Part shown: positions 1-10,599 of the stretch, piece by piece
Layout: each line of letters starts with the position of its first letter
Position numbering within the stretch: position 1 is the stretch's first letter
NCBI RefSeq assembly: GCF_027595985.1
Contig: NC_073313.1
Span: 115,273,552-115,337,551, forward strand
DNA: 64,000 nt
From: Sorex araneus
Taxonomy: Eukaryota; Chordata; Mammalia; Eulipotyphla; Soricidae
Reading direction: 5' to 3'
The notes under the pieces: model-generated
The model's input: the letters and a program-made list of their open reading frames with translations, nothing else
The model's database searches: none
What the model was told of the DNA's origin: nothing
Made by a program: the position numbers and the translations under genes

Positions 1-77
1 CACAAAACATGTGTTGTTAATTATTCACACTTTATACAAAACAGAAAAACAAGATGCATGTGACGTATTTAGATTTT

Positions 78-250
78 TTTTTTTGCTTTTTGGGTTACAC
101 CCGGCAATGCACAGGGGTTACCTCCTGGCTCTGCACTCAGGAATTACCCCTGGTGGTGCTCAGGGGACCATATGGGATGCTGGGAATTGAACCCAGGTCG
201 GCCGCGTGCAAAGCAAATGCCCTACCTGCTGTGCTATCACTCCAGCCCCT
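78..250 (-). mobile_element. Family A tRNA-derived SINE
   Basis: Reverse-strand copy. It opens with a poly-T run and the complement of the gtgacccaaaaagc 3' motif and ends with the complement of the tRNA-like head (ggggctgg). The head holds a B-box-like gttcgattc, here degraded to gttcaattc. A perfect 12-bp TSD, tatttagatttt, lies at 66-77 and 251-262, so the copy is full length and the A-tail indicates target-primed insertion by L1 machinery. The longer reading frames crossing it are chance translations of the SINE. Confidence 0.93.
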
Positions 251-262
251 TATTTAGATTTT

Positions 263-718
263 AGTATTCACATTATTCCTTGTAATTCCTTGCACAGCAC
301 CAAGAACAAGATCACTTCTTAAAAAACATATCCAGTTATATTGCATTTCCTTCTATTAATGCACAATAATTTTACATACACTATTTCTGAAGCAGTATAT
401 TTAAGACTAGAATGAAATAATTTCTCCACAAGATGCTAAGGTGAGGCAGTATGCTTTGGGGCACATTTGAATTTTAAAATGTCCTTTCACATTCTCATAC
501 TCATGATAAATACCTACTCATCTCTCAAAGTCAAGCACATATATCTTTTTTTATGCCACTGTTTTCTTTTATCAAGGTAATGTTAATTTACAAAAGTGTA
601 AAGTATTTACAAGTTTTAAAGATACAATGTTAGCACATCACAAATCCCCCACACCATTCAATGTTACCATACCACAATTTATCTATACTGTATTTTGGAA
701 ATTGGATTATTTCCAGAT
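263..718. other. No recognisable feature
   Basis: AT-rich sequence between two SINEs. I see no repeat homology, splice-flanked exon or RNA gene. Confidence 0.5.
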
Positions 719-729
719 TTTGGCTATTT

Positions 730-904
730 TATTTTATTTTGCTTTTTGGGTCATACCTGGCGATGCACAGGGGTTACTTCTGGCTCTGCACTCAGGAATT
801 ACTCCTGGCAGTGCTCAGGGGACTATATGGGATGCTGGGAATCAAACCTGGGTCAGCCACATGCAAGGCAAATGCCTTACCCGCTGTACTATTGTTCCAG
901 CCCC
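730..904 (-). mobile_element. Family A tRNA-derived SINE
   Basis: Reverse-strand copy with the complete body and head. The 11-bp TSD tttggctattt is at 719-729 and 905-915. The tail is att/attt repeats rather than pure T. Close to the family consensus, so relatively young. Confidence 0.92.
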
Positions 905-1049
905 TTTGGCTATTTAAATAGCATCAATGCAGGTGTCTTCACCTTCCTTCTCAATTAATCTTATTTGCATATTTATTATCATATAAAGAACATTAGGTTC
1001 TCATAAATTTTTGTGTGCCTTTCACACTAGACTGAGTTCAATGGCAATA

Positions 1050-1425
1050 ATAATTTCTTATTTTTAAGTTTGTTTATGCTTTCTTCAGTTACAAAGTTGT
1101 TCATTATTGACTTTCAGTCACACAATGCTACAACACTCATCCCTTCACCAGTGTACTTTTCCCGCCACAAACATGCCCAGTTTTCCTCCTGCCTCCACAA
1201 CCTGCCTCTACAGCAGGCACCTCCCCACCCCTCCCTCTGTCCCTCCCTCTCTTCTTTCCTCCTTCCCTCCCTCCTCCTCCTCTAATTATGATTTGCAGTA
1301 TAAGTACTGAAAAGGGATCACATATATCCATTTACCTCCTTTCAGCACTCAGTTCTTGTCCAGAGTAATCATGTCTTATTTTTTAAATTGATCCCCCATA
1401 TTTCTCATGTGGTCAGTTTCATAAA
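1050..1425 (-). mobile_element. L1 3' end (3' UTR), old copy
   Basis: Reverse strand. It contains the complement of the local L1 3' UTR landmarks: the catccctccaccagtg motif near 1137-1155, a long pyrimidine-rich (G-rich on the L1 strand) block at 1190-1283, and the cttgtccagagtaatca motif near 1353-1370, which also occurs in the L1 copies at 26.8 kb and 62.8 kb. 5'-truncated; no coding part remains. Confidence 0.75.
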
Positions 1426-1463
1426 TGGGAGTAATATATACTTATTAATATTCAAACATAGAA

Positions 1464-1611
1464 CTTTTTTTTGTCTTTTGGGCCACACCTGGGAGTGCTA
1501 AAGATTTACTCCTGGCTCTGCACTTAGGCACTCCTAGCGATGCCAGAGATCAAACCCAGGTCAGTCATGTGAAAGGCAGGTGCCTTTATCACTGCATTAT
1601 CTTCAGCTCCA
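1464..1611 (-). mobile_element. Diverged family A SINE
   Basis: Body and head motifs are recognisable on the reverse strand (tttgggccacacctgg at the 3' end, caaacccaggtcag around the B-box), but with many substitutions and an altered middle. No TSD was identified. An old copy. Confidence 0.75.
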
Positions 1612-1639
1612 TTAGCAAAATTTTCAAAGACACCTAAAA

Positions 1640-1691
1640 GCAAAGCAAAGCAAAAAAAAAAAAAGAAAGAAAGAAAGAAAGAAAGAAAAGC
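1640..1691 (+). repeat. A-rich and (GAAA)n simple repeat
   Basis: A run of (AGCAA) and poly-A followed by about seven GAAA units. It looks like a decayed retroposon tail, but the neighbouring SINE is on the other strand, so its owner is unclear. Confidence 0.8.
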
Positions 1692-1699
1692 ATTTTAGC

Positions 1700-2221
1700 T
1701 TTGGCTTTGATTTTGGAGTTATTTTGTTTAGGGGTCATATCTGATTATTAGGCACGATAAACAAAGGCAAATCTCATTAAATTTGATGAACAGAAATCAG
1801 ACATTTGGGGAATCTGAAACACCACTGTCAGTTCACACTGAACTTACTTCTGTAAGATAGATGTTAATGCTGAAATCGCATTATTCTCTCTTGTCTGCCT
1901 TATAATGGGATTAATTACAGTGCAAATTGCAAGAAAGAAATACAATGGGGCATATAAAAAAGTGCTACAGAGGGATCAAATCTATAACAAAGCCATGATT
2001 ACTATAAAGCAAGAACTCATGGGCCATTAACCAAATGATCAATATCCATCATCACTATCGAATGCTTTCTACTTTCTTTTCCTTTCAACATAATAAGCCA
2101 CTTCATTATAATTGTTGTAAAGATTAAGTAACATCACACACATACTTATACTTACATTATATGAGGCAAAACATTATTTGGGCCAAATATGAAATAACAG
2201 AGAACTAAGCTCACCTAGCTG
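1700..2221. other. No recognisable feature
   Basis: AT-rich sequence with no repeat or gene I can identify. Confidence 0.4.
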
Positions 2222-2345
2222 GGGCCTGGGAGTAATGGAAAGAGTATTTGGGACACTGGTGGAAGAAAGGAGGAACTCTGGTGTGGGGTTAGAATGATGT
2301 ATGCAGAAAACTACAATTAATAGTGCCACAATAAAAATGGGGGAA
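2222..2345 (+). mobile_element. Old retroposon 3' end (L1-like)
   Basis: A ggtggaagaaaggag-type block followed by a degenerate A-rich end. It resembles the G-rich ends at 9680-9860 and 23185-23303. Probably an ancient L1 3' UTR remnant; heavily diverged. Confidence 0.35.
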
Positions 2346-3120
2346 AACAAACTAATATTTCAAGTCGGTGTCAATGATAAAGTAATCTTTCATAACATTT
2401 TTAGTGTTTTCAGCAAGGAGAAAGAACTCCAGAAAAAATTCTTACTCATTTTTCTCTCCTCAAAGATTGTGTAGTCTTATATAATACTCACACTTTTAGA
2501 AAATAGATCAATATTCCACTTGAAACTCAAAAAAATCTTTAAATATTGAGGTTAGGGTCAGGTGGTCTAACAAATCACATTTCCAAGAGCAGAATCCAAC
2601 GAGTATTATATTTATTGAAGAAATGTAATGCTCCTCAACTAATTCAGTAAAGAGGTCAGGTACATTTAAATTAGCTAATTGAATGAATTAGGTTGAGGAT
2701 AGGAACATTGAATTAATTTGATATAGATGGAATCAAATGCAAAGTTGCTTATCTGCACATCACAACAGAATTGAAAAGTCCTGGATGAATGTCAGTTGTT
2801 CGTGCTAAATGAGAATATGCTACTATTTAAAATTTAAATACTAATTAGATACATTCCAAGATAACATAACAATCACTTATTTCAGAGAGATACTTTGAAT
2901 TACAAAATAAAAAAATGAATGGAAAAAAGCCTAGAAAAAATAGGTATGAGTTCAGAAGATAGGCTTGAAAGAGAAAACAAACATGATAGATTTTCTTAAA
3001 AATAGTCCTTTATAGGGTATATTTTAATGGCAATCAAGTAAAGCACAACAAAATTGGGCAAGTACTCTGAATTATACACTACTTTTGAATGAAATTAACT
3101 TAGTATCACTTAAGAATACT
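2346..3120. other. No recognisable feature
   Basis: AT-rich unique-looking sequence. No homology or structure noted. Confidence 0.4.
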
Positions 3121-3420
3121 AAATTGGGGCTGAGAGGTAACCCGAGGGGCTGCACATGTGCGGCCTCTCCGTTGCTGGATGACCATGATCCCAGAGGCCA
3201 GCTAAACTACTTTTGGTACCAGCAGCTTCTTGCAGAAATGTCTCTAGACTGTGAACTAAGCCATGGCCCCATGCCGTCCCAGGAGGGGAAAGGTTTTTCT
3301 GTCTCGGCTTTTCCTTTCCGAGGGCGGTGGGGGGGAAGGCTTAGGGACTGCCCATCTTATAAGGACCACTAAAGAGAGCTACGAGCCTGCAATGATGTAA
3401 TTTCTGGCAGAAAGTTCCCT
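3121..3420. other. GC-rich unclassified insert
   Basis: About 300 bp of markedly higher GC content than its surroundings, with several CpGs and a G-run (gtgggggggaagg near 3329). It begins with ggggctgagaggtaaccc. Imperfect copies of atactaaa lie on both sides (about 3115 and 3433-3447), compatible with an inserted element. The 95-residue open frame across it has no recognisable domain. I cannot name the family. Confidence 0.4.
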
Positions 3421-3629
3421 GGACTTAGTTACTAAAATACTAAAATACAGAAATCCAAAACCTCATATCTCTTCATTCTTAACACTGGAAAACAAATTAT
3501 CAAATGCTTCCTTTTCAGCAGGTCTGATTTTGGGTGGGGGGGGGAACTCCAAGCAATAATAGTGAGTTTTTTGTGAAAATATTGAATGTAATCAAAGTAA
3601 AGAGAAAGTAAAGTGAAAATTATTAGCTA

Positions 3630-3800
3630 CACAGGCAGGGGGATGGGGGTGGGAGGGGAGGTATACTGGGGTTCTTGGTGGTGGAATATGTGCACTGGTG
3701 AAGGGATGGGCATTCGATCATTGTATAACTGAGACTTAAGTTTGAATGCTCTGTAACTTTCCACATGGTGATTCAATTAAATAAATAAATAAATAAAATA
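3630..3800 (+). mobile_element. L1 3' end (3' UTR)
   Basis: Forward copy of the same 3' UTR type as at 25.86-26.05 kb: G-rich block (3636-3660), the gtgcactggtgaagggatggg motif in the middle (split here by no insertion), the gtgattcaatt motif, and an (AAAT)n tail. 5'-truncated to about 170 bp. Confidence 0.85.
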
Positions 3801-3808
3801 CTAAATTA

Positions 3809-3981
3809 GGGGCTGGAGCAATAGTACAGCGGGTAGGGTGTTTGCCTTGCACGTGGCCGACCTAGGTTCGATTCCTAGCATCCCATATGGTCCTCTGAGT
3901 GCTGCCAGGGGTGATTCCTGAGTGCAGAGCCAGGAGTAATCCTGTGTATTGCCAGGTGTGACCCAAAAAGAAAAAAAAAGA
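3809..3981 (+). mobile_element. Family A tRNA-derived SINE
   Basis: Forward, full-length copy starting ggggctggagc and ending gtgacccaaaaag plus an A-rich tail. B-box-like gttcgattcc at about 3867. It sits directly behind the A-rich end of an L1 fragment, so it probably inserted into that tail. No clear TSD. Confidence 0.93.
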
Positions 3982-4234
3982 ATAATAAGTTAAGCATATG
4001 GTTCTAAGATAAACTAATATTGATAACATTTCATATATTGCTTTTAATACATCCACTTGTTGCAATTCTCCAGAAACCTTGAAAACTTTCCAGAGGTACA
4101 ACATCAATGTAACATTTGTTTACTGCACACACTCTTTATTGTTGGCTGTTTGAAATAAGAGAGCATGGAGGAACAGTCATAGTGACATGTTAATTAATAG
4201 TTTTATTAGAAAGGCTATACGTATTTAACTTATA

Positions 4235-4387
4235 TAGTTTTTTTGTTGTATTTGAACGACACTGACACTGCTCAGGTATCACTCCCAGTGCAGCTCAGGG
4301 AGGGACCAAATGTGGTGCTGGGGATTAAACCCGAGGAGGCTGCATACAAGGCAAACACCTTACCTTCTGTACTATTGCTCCAGCCTT
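4235..4387 (-). mobile_element. Diverged family A SINE
   Basis: Reverse strand: body (actgctcaggtatcactcc) and head (ccttctgtactattgctcca) are readable but substituted. An older copy. Confidence 0.75.
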
Positions 4388-4483
4388 TGAACTTATAAAG
4401 TTCTATAGAAACTAGTTATCTTAACTCTGCAAGTCCTGTTGGAATAATTGAAAACTGGAGTAGCTGATGTATAAATACAATGT

Positions 4484-4530
4484 ATATTTATATTTATATT
4501 CATATTTATATTTATACAAATGTATAAATA
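4484..4530. repeat. (TATATT)n-type AT repeat
   Basis: Short imperfect array of tatatttata units with one interruption. Confidence 0.7.
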
Positions 4531-4655
4531 CAAAGAATATTCTAGTACTAGATAGTACTGGATTATGCAAAAAATGGAGCACAGAGATGATCACATCTTT
4601 AAAGGCTCAATGATAATTGGGGCTTTCTGTACTCTCTGATTAATAGCTAGAAAAG

Positions 4656-4975
4656 GTTTAATTGGGGCCAGAGATAGTATGTGTGTAAACGTTCAATCAC
4701 TGACATCAAATGGACGCCCATGCACATTTAGGCGCTCTCCTGGAGGCCCCCAACCATCACTAAAGTGCAGCTCTGGAGACCTCTGGGCACCACAAGATGT
4801 GGGCCTAGAGCCTCAGCACCAGTAAAGGGACTTGGATACTCCCCAGCACGACAGAGCCTGAGTAGTACTGCATCCTCAGAGCCTAGCATTGGGCCACTGT
4901 GACAAGTAGACAGAGAATTGCTAGGAGGGGTTTATAAACTTTGAGTAAAAATTGAAAACTCCCCTCCCCCCACAA
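4656..4975 (+). mobile_element. Possible very old SINE-like retroposon
   Basis: Starts ggggccagagatagtat, which resembles the SINE head, then runs about 300 bp of moderately GC-rich sequence with gagca/cagca-type motifs and ends near a C-run and A-rich stretch. Homology beyond the first 20 bp is not secure. Confidence 0.35.
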
Positions 4976-4979
4976 AAGA

Positions 4980-6005
4980 ATTTACTTGAATAGATTTTTT
5001 TCAACAGAGTGACAACCAGTTACAAAAGCAACTTAATTTAATATTGTTTTACAAATATGGTAGGGTTATGTACATGCATATTTATTTTGCTCAAGCAGAG
5101 GATGAAAATTAAAATTTCTATCAACAACATGATGATGTAGTGACAGCAGGAAAAATATTGATACGTACTGTTCATTGCTTAACCATTCGATCATTAAAAA
5201 TTAAGCTTCTACACTTATTAAATTAAAAATTAAGCTTCTATACTTAAGTCAAAGCTAAGAAAGTGACATGAGCTATAGCAATTCTTCACCTATGATTTCC
5301 AGGAATTCCATGATAGTAAATTATCATACAGTCACGTGTCGTTGATTTATTAAGAAACACTTATTGAATATTCATTACATGTTAAAATCCACTATTAATT
5401 AAATATTCTATAAAGTTAAATACAAATCTGATCTCGTTTCTACTACAAAAAACAATTATTAAGTCTAGCCAAGATGAGCTAGTTCTTATTATCTAACACA
5501 CCAACTGCACTTTAAATATTTAGTAATGATAGGCATGATGAAAGGGAGAAGGGAAGAGGACACAGAAAGAACCATAAATGTACTTAATAGTGAGTGAAGT
5601 TGAAATTTACTAATCTCTGGAGCATGTAGTGGAGAAGACAAGCTTGGTTACTTAAGTATATGAAAGGGCAAAAATATGCAATATGAGATAGAAGTGCAGT
5701 CAATCCTTCACTATGTGTAATATGAGATAGAGGCGCTGTTAGTCCCTCACTATACAGCCAGTTGGGATGTGACACGATTCACTAAAGAAAGGCACTGCAC
5801 ACTTATCAAGTTTGTTTAAATACAAGTATATGTTGTGTTAAATGAAATAGCTAGGATGGCAGGTACGTAAAGAGAAAATATAATAAGTGGGGCTGAAGAC
5901 AACTTATCTATTTGCAAATATATAAGATGGTTCTGAATTACCATATAAAAGTGTTTATCAAGAATCTGAGCATTCAAAGTACAACTCTAAAACACTGGAA
6001 TAAGA
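4980..6005. other. Mostly unique, two small tandem duplications
   Basis: AT-rich sequence with no gene evidence. A 25-bp unit containing ttaagcttcta is repeated at 5193-5217 and 5222-5246. A 39-bp unit starting aatatgagatag is repeated at 5680-5718 and 5719-5757 with a few differences. Confidence 0.6.
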
Positions 6006-6235
6006 TTTGGGACATGGCTCAATTGATAAAGCACACATGTCTAGCACATACAAAACCCTGAGTGTATTCTCTAGCATTGTATTGCTCTCCAGTACTGCTG
6101 GGTGTCCCACTGGTGGCCTATGAATAGCAAAGAGCTAGGCATCCAGCTATCAAGCCCGTGCTGAAGTGCTGAGCTTCAGTACTGCCAGGAATGACCCCAG
6201 GTGCTCCTCAGCACAGTGGGTTTGACACTCATTGT
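6006..6235 (+). mobile_element. Very diverged SINE-like retroposon
   Basis: tRNA-like opening (gggacatggctcaattgataaag) and SINE-body motifs further on (ccaggaatgaccccaggtgctc). Longer than family A by an inserted middle part. The family is uncertain. Confidence 0.45.
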
Positions 6236-6321
6236 TTTGAAACCAAGTAACAATTAAGACCAGAATTGAAGAGGTTTGATAATTTTTTACTATATTAAAA
6301 GAATGAACTTCTGCCCTTTAA

Positions 6322-6450
6322 TAGGCAGGGTAGATAGTTCAAAAGGATAGAGCTTATGCTTTGCACGTGGGAGTCCTGGGTTCAGTCTCCAGCAATACAT
6401 GGTCCTCCAAGCAATGTCAGAGTGACCCCTCAAACAGAAGACAATCTAGA
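6322..6450 (+). mobile_element. Diverged family A SINE
   Basis: Head (ggtagatagttcaaaagg) and B-box region (cctgggttcagtctcc) are visible; the 3' body is shortened. Confidence 0.7.
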
Positions 6451-6746
6451 GACTGAGGGAATGTATTAGAACACAAATATCTGCCAAGTGATTGAGAATG
6501 CAAAATTTTAATCTATAAAAAATAAAAAATAACGCTAACTTGTGAACAAATGTTTAATAGGACAGAAACACAAAGAATAAATATGTTTACATTCAAAGTT
6601 AAGAGGGAGTCAAATCAAGATACATTATGATGACCATACGTAGTCATTTTGATTTGCAAAGTGAGGAGAGTTAAAAGATAATCACATGATCTCTTCCACC
6701 TGGGTATTTGATACAAATTGATAAAACTACTTAAGAAAACAATCAG

Positions 6747-6915
6747 GGGCCCGAGAGAGTACAGCAGGTAAGGTGTTTGCCTTGAATGCAGATAACTCCT
6801 ATTTAACCCCCAGCATCACATATAACCCCACAAACATCGCCAAGAGTAATTCCTGAATGCAGAATCAGAAATAACCCCTAGAATGACTGGCTGTGGCCCC
6901 AAAATAAACAAACAA
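6747..6915 (+). mobile_element. Diverged family A SINE
   Basis: Forward copy from ggggcccgagag to an A-rich tail, with all body segments present but about one substitution in six by eye. Confidence 0.8.
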
Positions 6916-7029
6916 CAGAGAAAAAAAGTGGGAAAAAATAACAGTAATATTTATGTAACAAAAAATTGTCACTTGTCACTTGTCATTCTGTTGCTCATCG
7001 ATTTGCTCGGGCGGGCACCAGTAACATCT

Positions 7030-7830
7030 TCATTCATACCTGTTGTGTGCTAGTGTAGCCCAGTGGTGTCTGCTCATTCCAGGAACACGAAGAGCATCAA
7101 ACCGTTCTTTCAGGGTTTTGACAAAGAAGTATCTCCATCTCGTAGGTCGGCAGCCAGCCGTTCTTTTGACGTCCTGTGGAATCCAGTCAGTAACAGCTCT
7201 AGTCCAGCAGTCATCTCCAAACTGCATTACATGTCCAGCCTTTCTGATTTTCCATGCCATGGCATACGAGACAGCATCCCTGATTCTCAATCGTCTATGG
7301 AGGTCAGAACTCTAGATTCCTTCTTTCACATGAGTGAAATGTGATACTCCATGCATAGCTCTTTCGATTCCTCTTTGGGAGATCCAAATAGCATTCTCAT
7401 CCTCTTTTTGTAGGGCCCAGGTCTCTGAGGCGTATGTTAGTGGAGGAAGAACTGTGGAGTCTAAAAGATGTGCCCGAAACTGGAGGCTCTCCATCCTCTT
7501 AATAACTTCTCTGACGCTTTTGAAGGTGTTCCATGCCACTCTCTTCCTCCTGTGCAATTCTGTTGCCCAGTCATTCGTCATGTTGAGTTCTCAACCCAGG
7601 TACACATAACTGCTGCATTTGGAGATGTTCGTTCCATTGAGAGCAAATGGAACGTCAGGAACTAGTTCATTTCTCATAAGAATTGTCTTCTTGAGATTCA
7701 GCTGCAGTCCGACCTTTCCACACTCACAGTCGAAGTTGGCCAGCATTTGTATCGCTTGGCTAATTTTCGATAGCCACGTCCACCTGTCCACATACCAAAT
7801 TCCGCGGGATGGATATGTCATTCCCAGAAT
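7030..7830 (-). pseudogene. RTE reverse transcriptase C-terminal relic
   Basis: Three broken frames (7030-7290, 7312-7581, 7591-7821, all -) together cover the end of the RTE polyprotein after the RT active site: a GLQLNLKKT segment, LPPLTYASETWAL, then the WAGHVM/DVKRT/PTRW-type C-terminal motifs that I know from nematode RTE proteins. The frames are separated by frameshifts, and several conserved arginines appear mutated. No function is expected. Confidence 0.85.
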
Positions 7831-8726
7831 TCTCCCTTATGAAATACAACATGCCATTTCATCGGTAAAGAAGGGTACAGCACCCGGTCTAGACAAAGTC
7901 AGACCCAAACACCTGAAGAATCTGCCACCAGTACTCGTCAATAAACTGACTCGGCTCTTCACATACTACCTGTCTGAATGCAAGGTTCCTTCCCAATGGA
8001 AAACCAACAGGACCATTCTATCGTACATGAAGAGACATCCATGACATCGACAACTATCGCCCGACCTGCCTGCTGTCTGTCGTCTACAAGTTGTTCACTC
8101 AAGTCATACTGAATAGGATTGGCAGAATACTAGATGAAAGACAACCATGCGAGCAAGCCAGGTTCCGAAAAGGATTCAGCACGATCAACCATATCCACAC
8201 TTTGACCAAGTTCATTGCAGTTTTGGGAGAGTTCAAAATGCCACTCTGCCTAACATTCATGAATTTAAAGAAGGACTTTGATTCTTTTTTTGATTAATTG
8301 ATTAATTAATTATTTTTTAAATTTTTTATTTGTGAATCACCATGGGGAACAGTTACAGATTTACAAGCTTTTGTTTCAGTCATACAATGATCAATTACCC
8401 ATCCCTCCACCAGTGCCTATTCTGCACCACCAATGATTCTCTTGAGACTGAAGAGGTCAACAAAGCCCTAGCCAAACAGGGCATTCAAACTCAGTGCATC
8501 AAGATCCTCCGCAAGCTCTATTACGGATTCACCTCCAGGATCTCACCATTCTACAAGGAAGTGATCATCGACATAAAGAGAGGGGTTCGGCAGTGTGATA
8601 CCATTTCACCGTAACTCTTCAGTGGCACCCTCGAGAATATCATGCGACAACTGGAATGGGAAGGAATGGGAGTTAAGATAGAATGTTGGCAACTCTACCA
8701 CCTCCATTTCACTGATGACATTGTTC
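7774..8726 (+). pseudogene. RTE reverse transcriptase core relic (inverted half)
   Basis: Sense-oriented half of the same insertion. Readable segments: a linker, the RT entry motif (KKGTAPGLDKVRPKHLK near 7868), LSECKVPSQWK, then after a frameshift LNRIGRILDERQPCEQA (8091-8297). After a nested L1 tail, the frame resumes with QGIQTQCIKILRKLYYGF and RGVRQCDTISP, and ends at FTDDIV near 8712. Many lesions. Confidence 0.85.
8286..8433 (-). mobile_element. L1 3' end nested in the RTE copy
   Basis: A 148-bp poly-T-led antisense L1 3' UTR fragment (gtgaatcaccatgggg, catccctccaccagtg) splits the RTE reading frame. tgattct flanks it at 8279-8285 and 8434-8440. It must postdate the RTE insertion. Confidence 0.88.
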
Positions 8727-8738
8727 TAACAAAAAATT

Positions 8739-9015
8739 ATCAAAATTTTTACTGACCTATGAATAAATGATAGCATATTCATGCAACTACACTTTAGATT
8801 TATATGCAAGAGCAATTATTACTTACTAAACTAACGTGCAACAAAGCAAATTTTATTTAGCTTTAAGCACTTATAAATGTAAAATATCAATGTGCAAAAC
8901 AACACACGTGTGTGTGATATATGTACATACCATGAAACAAAGAAGTCCTAACACTTATAAAAGCATTACCTTCAATGAGAAGAGGATGGGTTAGAGACAA
9001 AGCATACAGTGCACA
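8739..9015. other. No recognisable feature
   Basis: AT-rich unique sequence after the RTE target-site duplication. Confidence 0.4.
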
Positions 9016-9660
9016 TTAAAATTAAGAAACGAGGCCACATCCACTTTCCACCACCTCTCCATGTAAGCAGATCCCCAACTTCAGAGACTCATGATTAAAT
9101 CTCAAAAGAGATCAAAATATGCACCTGTCCTCAGCTGAGACCTCCAGGGCCACCTCACGAAAGGGCAGGCATGTCCCTGCCCTAGTAAAGTCCTAGCAGC
9201 TGCACTCACACTTCAAAAGCTCGAGACTCCACAGCCTCATGACTGAGCAATGCAGAGACACCAAAATGCCAAAAATGCCATGTACACTGGGTGTTTTTGG
9301 CTGAGATCTCTAGGCCATCTTGGAGTGTTGGTGAACAACCTCCCACACCCTGTGCCTATATTCCCAGAAGCCCCGGAGGCCTCACCCACATTCCACCACC
9401 ACCACCATGTAAGCTCACTGCCCAGGTTACATATTCTGGATTTTCTCTACATCTCCAAACTCTACAATACTAATATACCAGATTGGATGGGAATGTAACA
9501 TAGAAGCCACCCAATGTCAAATAACAAAAAACTTTAACAGGAAGGCTCGACTAGCAACAACTGCTTAATAAATCCAAAGACAAGAACTTAATGTCCCCAT
9601 GCTAAGCTATAACAATTTTCAACAAATTTTCTTTTACTAACATTTTAAAACATTTCATTA
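9016..9660. other. Unclassified, moderately GC-rich, repeat-like
   Basis: Relatively GC-rich block with internal similarity: a ttccaccacc...ccatgtaagc motif at about 9045-9070 recurs at about 9389-9415, and gctgagacctcc/gctgagatctct recur at 9134 and 9299. It leads into the retroposon 3' end at 9680. It could be the 5' part of an old LINE or LTR element; I cannot name it. Short open frames have no domain. Confidence 0.35.
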
Positions 9661-9679
9661 GTCATTTAGTGGTAACAAG

Positions 9680-9860
9680 CAATAGATAATAAATTATTTT
9701 GGGCCTACCTCGTAGGCAGATTTTAGGGGTGGTTGGGAAAATGAAGACAGTGGTGGAGGGAAGGTCACAGTTGTGGTAGATAGGGCTTTTATTATCAATA
9801 TCTGTAAAAAATGCATCATAAACAACTTTGTAAACGATGGAATTTAAATAAAGTGGGGGA
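9680..9860 (+). mobile_element. Old retroposon 3' end, shared family
   Basis: The aagcaatagataataaattat...ggtggttggg pattern matches, on the opposite strand, the sequence at about 13960-14130. Both end in A-rich sequence. Probably an old L1 subfamily 3' UTR. The shared pattern is seen directly; the L1 assignment is inference. Confidence 0.5.
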
Positions 9861-10061
9861 AAATAAAAATAAAGTAGTAGATAGTAATTAAATGAACTCC
9901 TTATTTCCAAATTAACAAATGAAAGGAGATCTGATAGAACATCATGAATATAAAGTAAGGCAAGAATGGAGAATTTTTTTAAAAGTAGGATGGTAGCCTA
10001 ATAATAAAAGAAACATACTAAATACTATTAAAATAGATTAACTATACAGACAGATGCAAGG

Positions 10062-10225
10062 ATCTGGAGAAATATTGCAGCAGGTAGGGTGCTCGCTTTG
10101 CACGCAGCTGACCCAGGTTCAATCCCTGAGACCCCATAGGATCCCACAGGACCTCAGGAATGACACCTGAGCACAGAGCCAGGAGTAATCCCTGAGCAGC
10201 ACTGGGTATGGCTCCAAAACAAAAG
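10062..10225 (+). mobile_element. Family A SINE
   Basis: Forward copy with head, B-box region (caggttcaatccc), a shortened middle and an (AAAGC)-type A-rich tail. Imperfect flanking gcaaaagga/gcaagga repeats may be the TSD. Confidence 0.85.
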
Positions 10226-10459
10226 CAAAACAAATGCAAAAGGATTACATGTGCAAATTCTGAAAATATAGACATTGAGGTTTTGCTTTCATTGAAAACA
10301 ATGATTAATCCATTTAAATTTCTCAAAGCAAGAAATTAGTTGCTGTAAATAAATATAACAAAAAAGAGTTTCAGGAAGCTAAAATTAAAGGAATTGTTTA
10401 AAAATTATATTGGGCAAATAATAAGCATAAAACCGCAACACAAAGATATTAACACTGAG

Positions 10460-10560
10460 TTTCAGAGAGACAGTACAGGGGTTAAGACACTTGACTTACA
10501 TGCAGCTGACCTTGATTTGATCCCCACCACCACACATGGTCCCCATACTCTATAACTAAT
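10460..10560 (+). mobile_element. Truncated diverged SINE head
   Basis: Contains only the tRNA-like head and start of the body (gagagacagtacagggg to catggtcccc), then leads into a short aataat repeat. Confidence 0.65.
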
Positions 10561-10599
10561 AATAATAACAAACACTAAAATCCACAAACTTGGTGGACT

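Larger units (their letters stand above)
6968..8726 (-). mobile_element. RTE-clade LINE, 5'-inverted copy
   Basis: Flanked by a perfect 12-bp TSD, taacaaaaaatt, at 6956-6967 and 8727-8738. Bases 6968 to about 7770 are the antisense 3' part: a gtcactt-type terminal repeat, then the complement of the RT C-terminal coding region, with relics reading GHVMQFGDD, WTRAVTDWIP and VKRT (frame 7030-7290, -) and LRVPGMSRHHWATL. From about 7774 to 8726 the upstream RT region lies in sense orientation (APGLDKVRPKHLK, CKVPSQWK, GVRQCDTISP), ending at the FTDDIVL active-site region. The two halves nearly abut in the parent element, the hallmark of twin priming. Stops and frameshifts throughout: dead. Confidence 0.9.
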
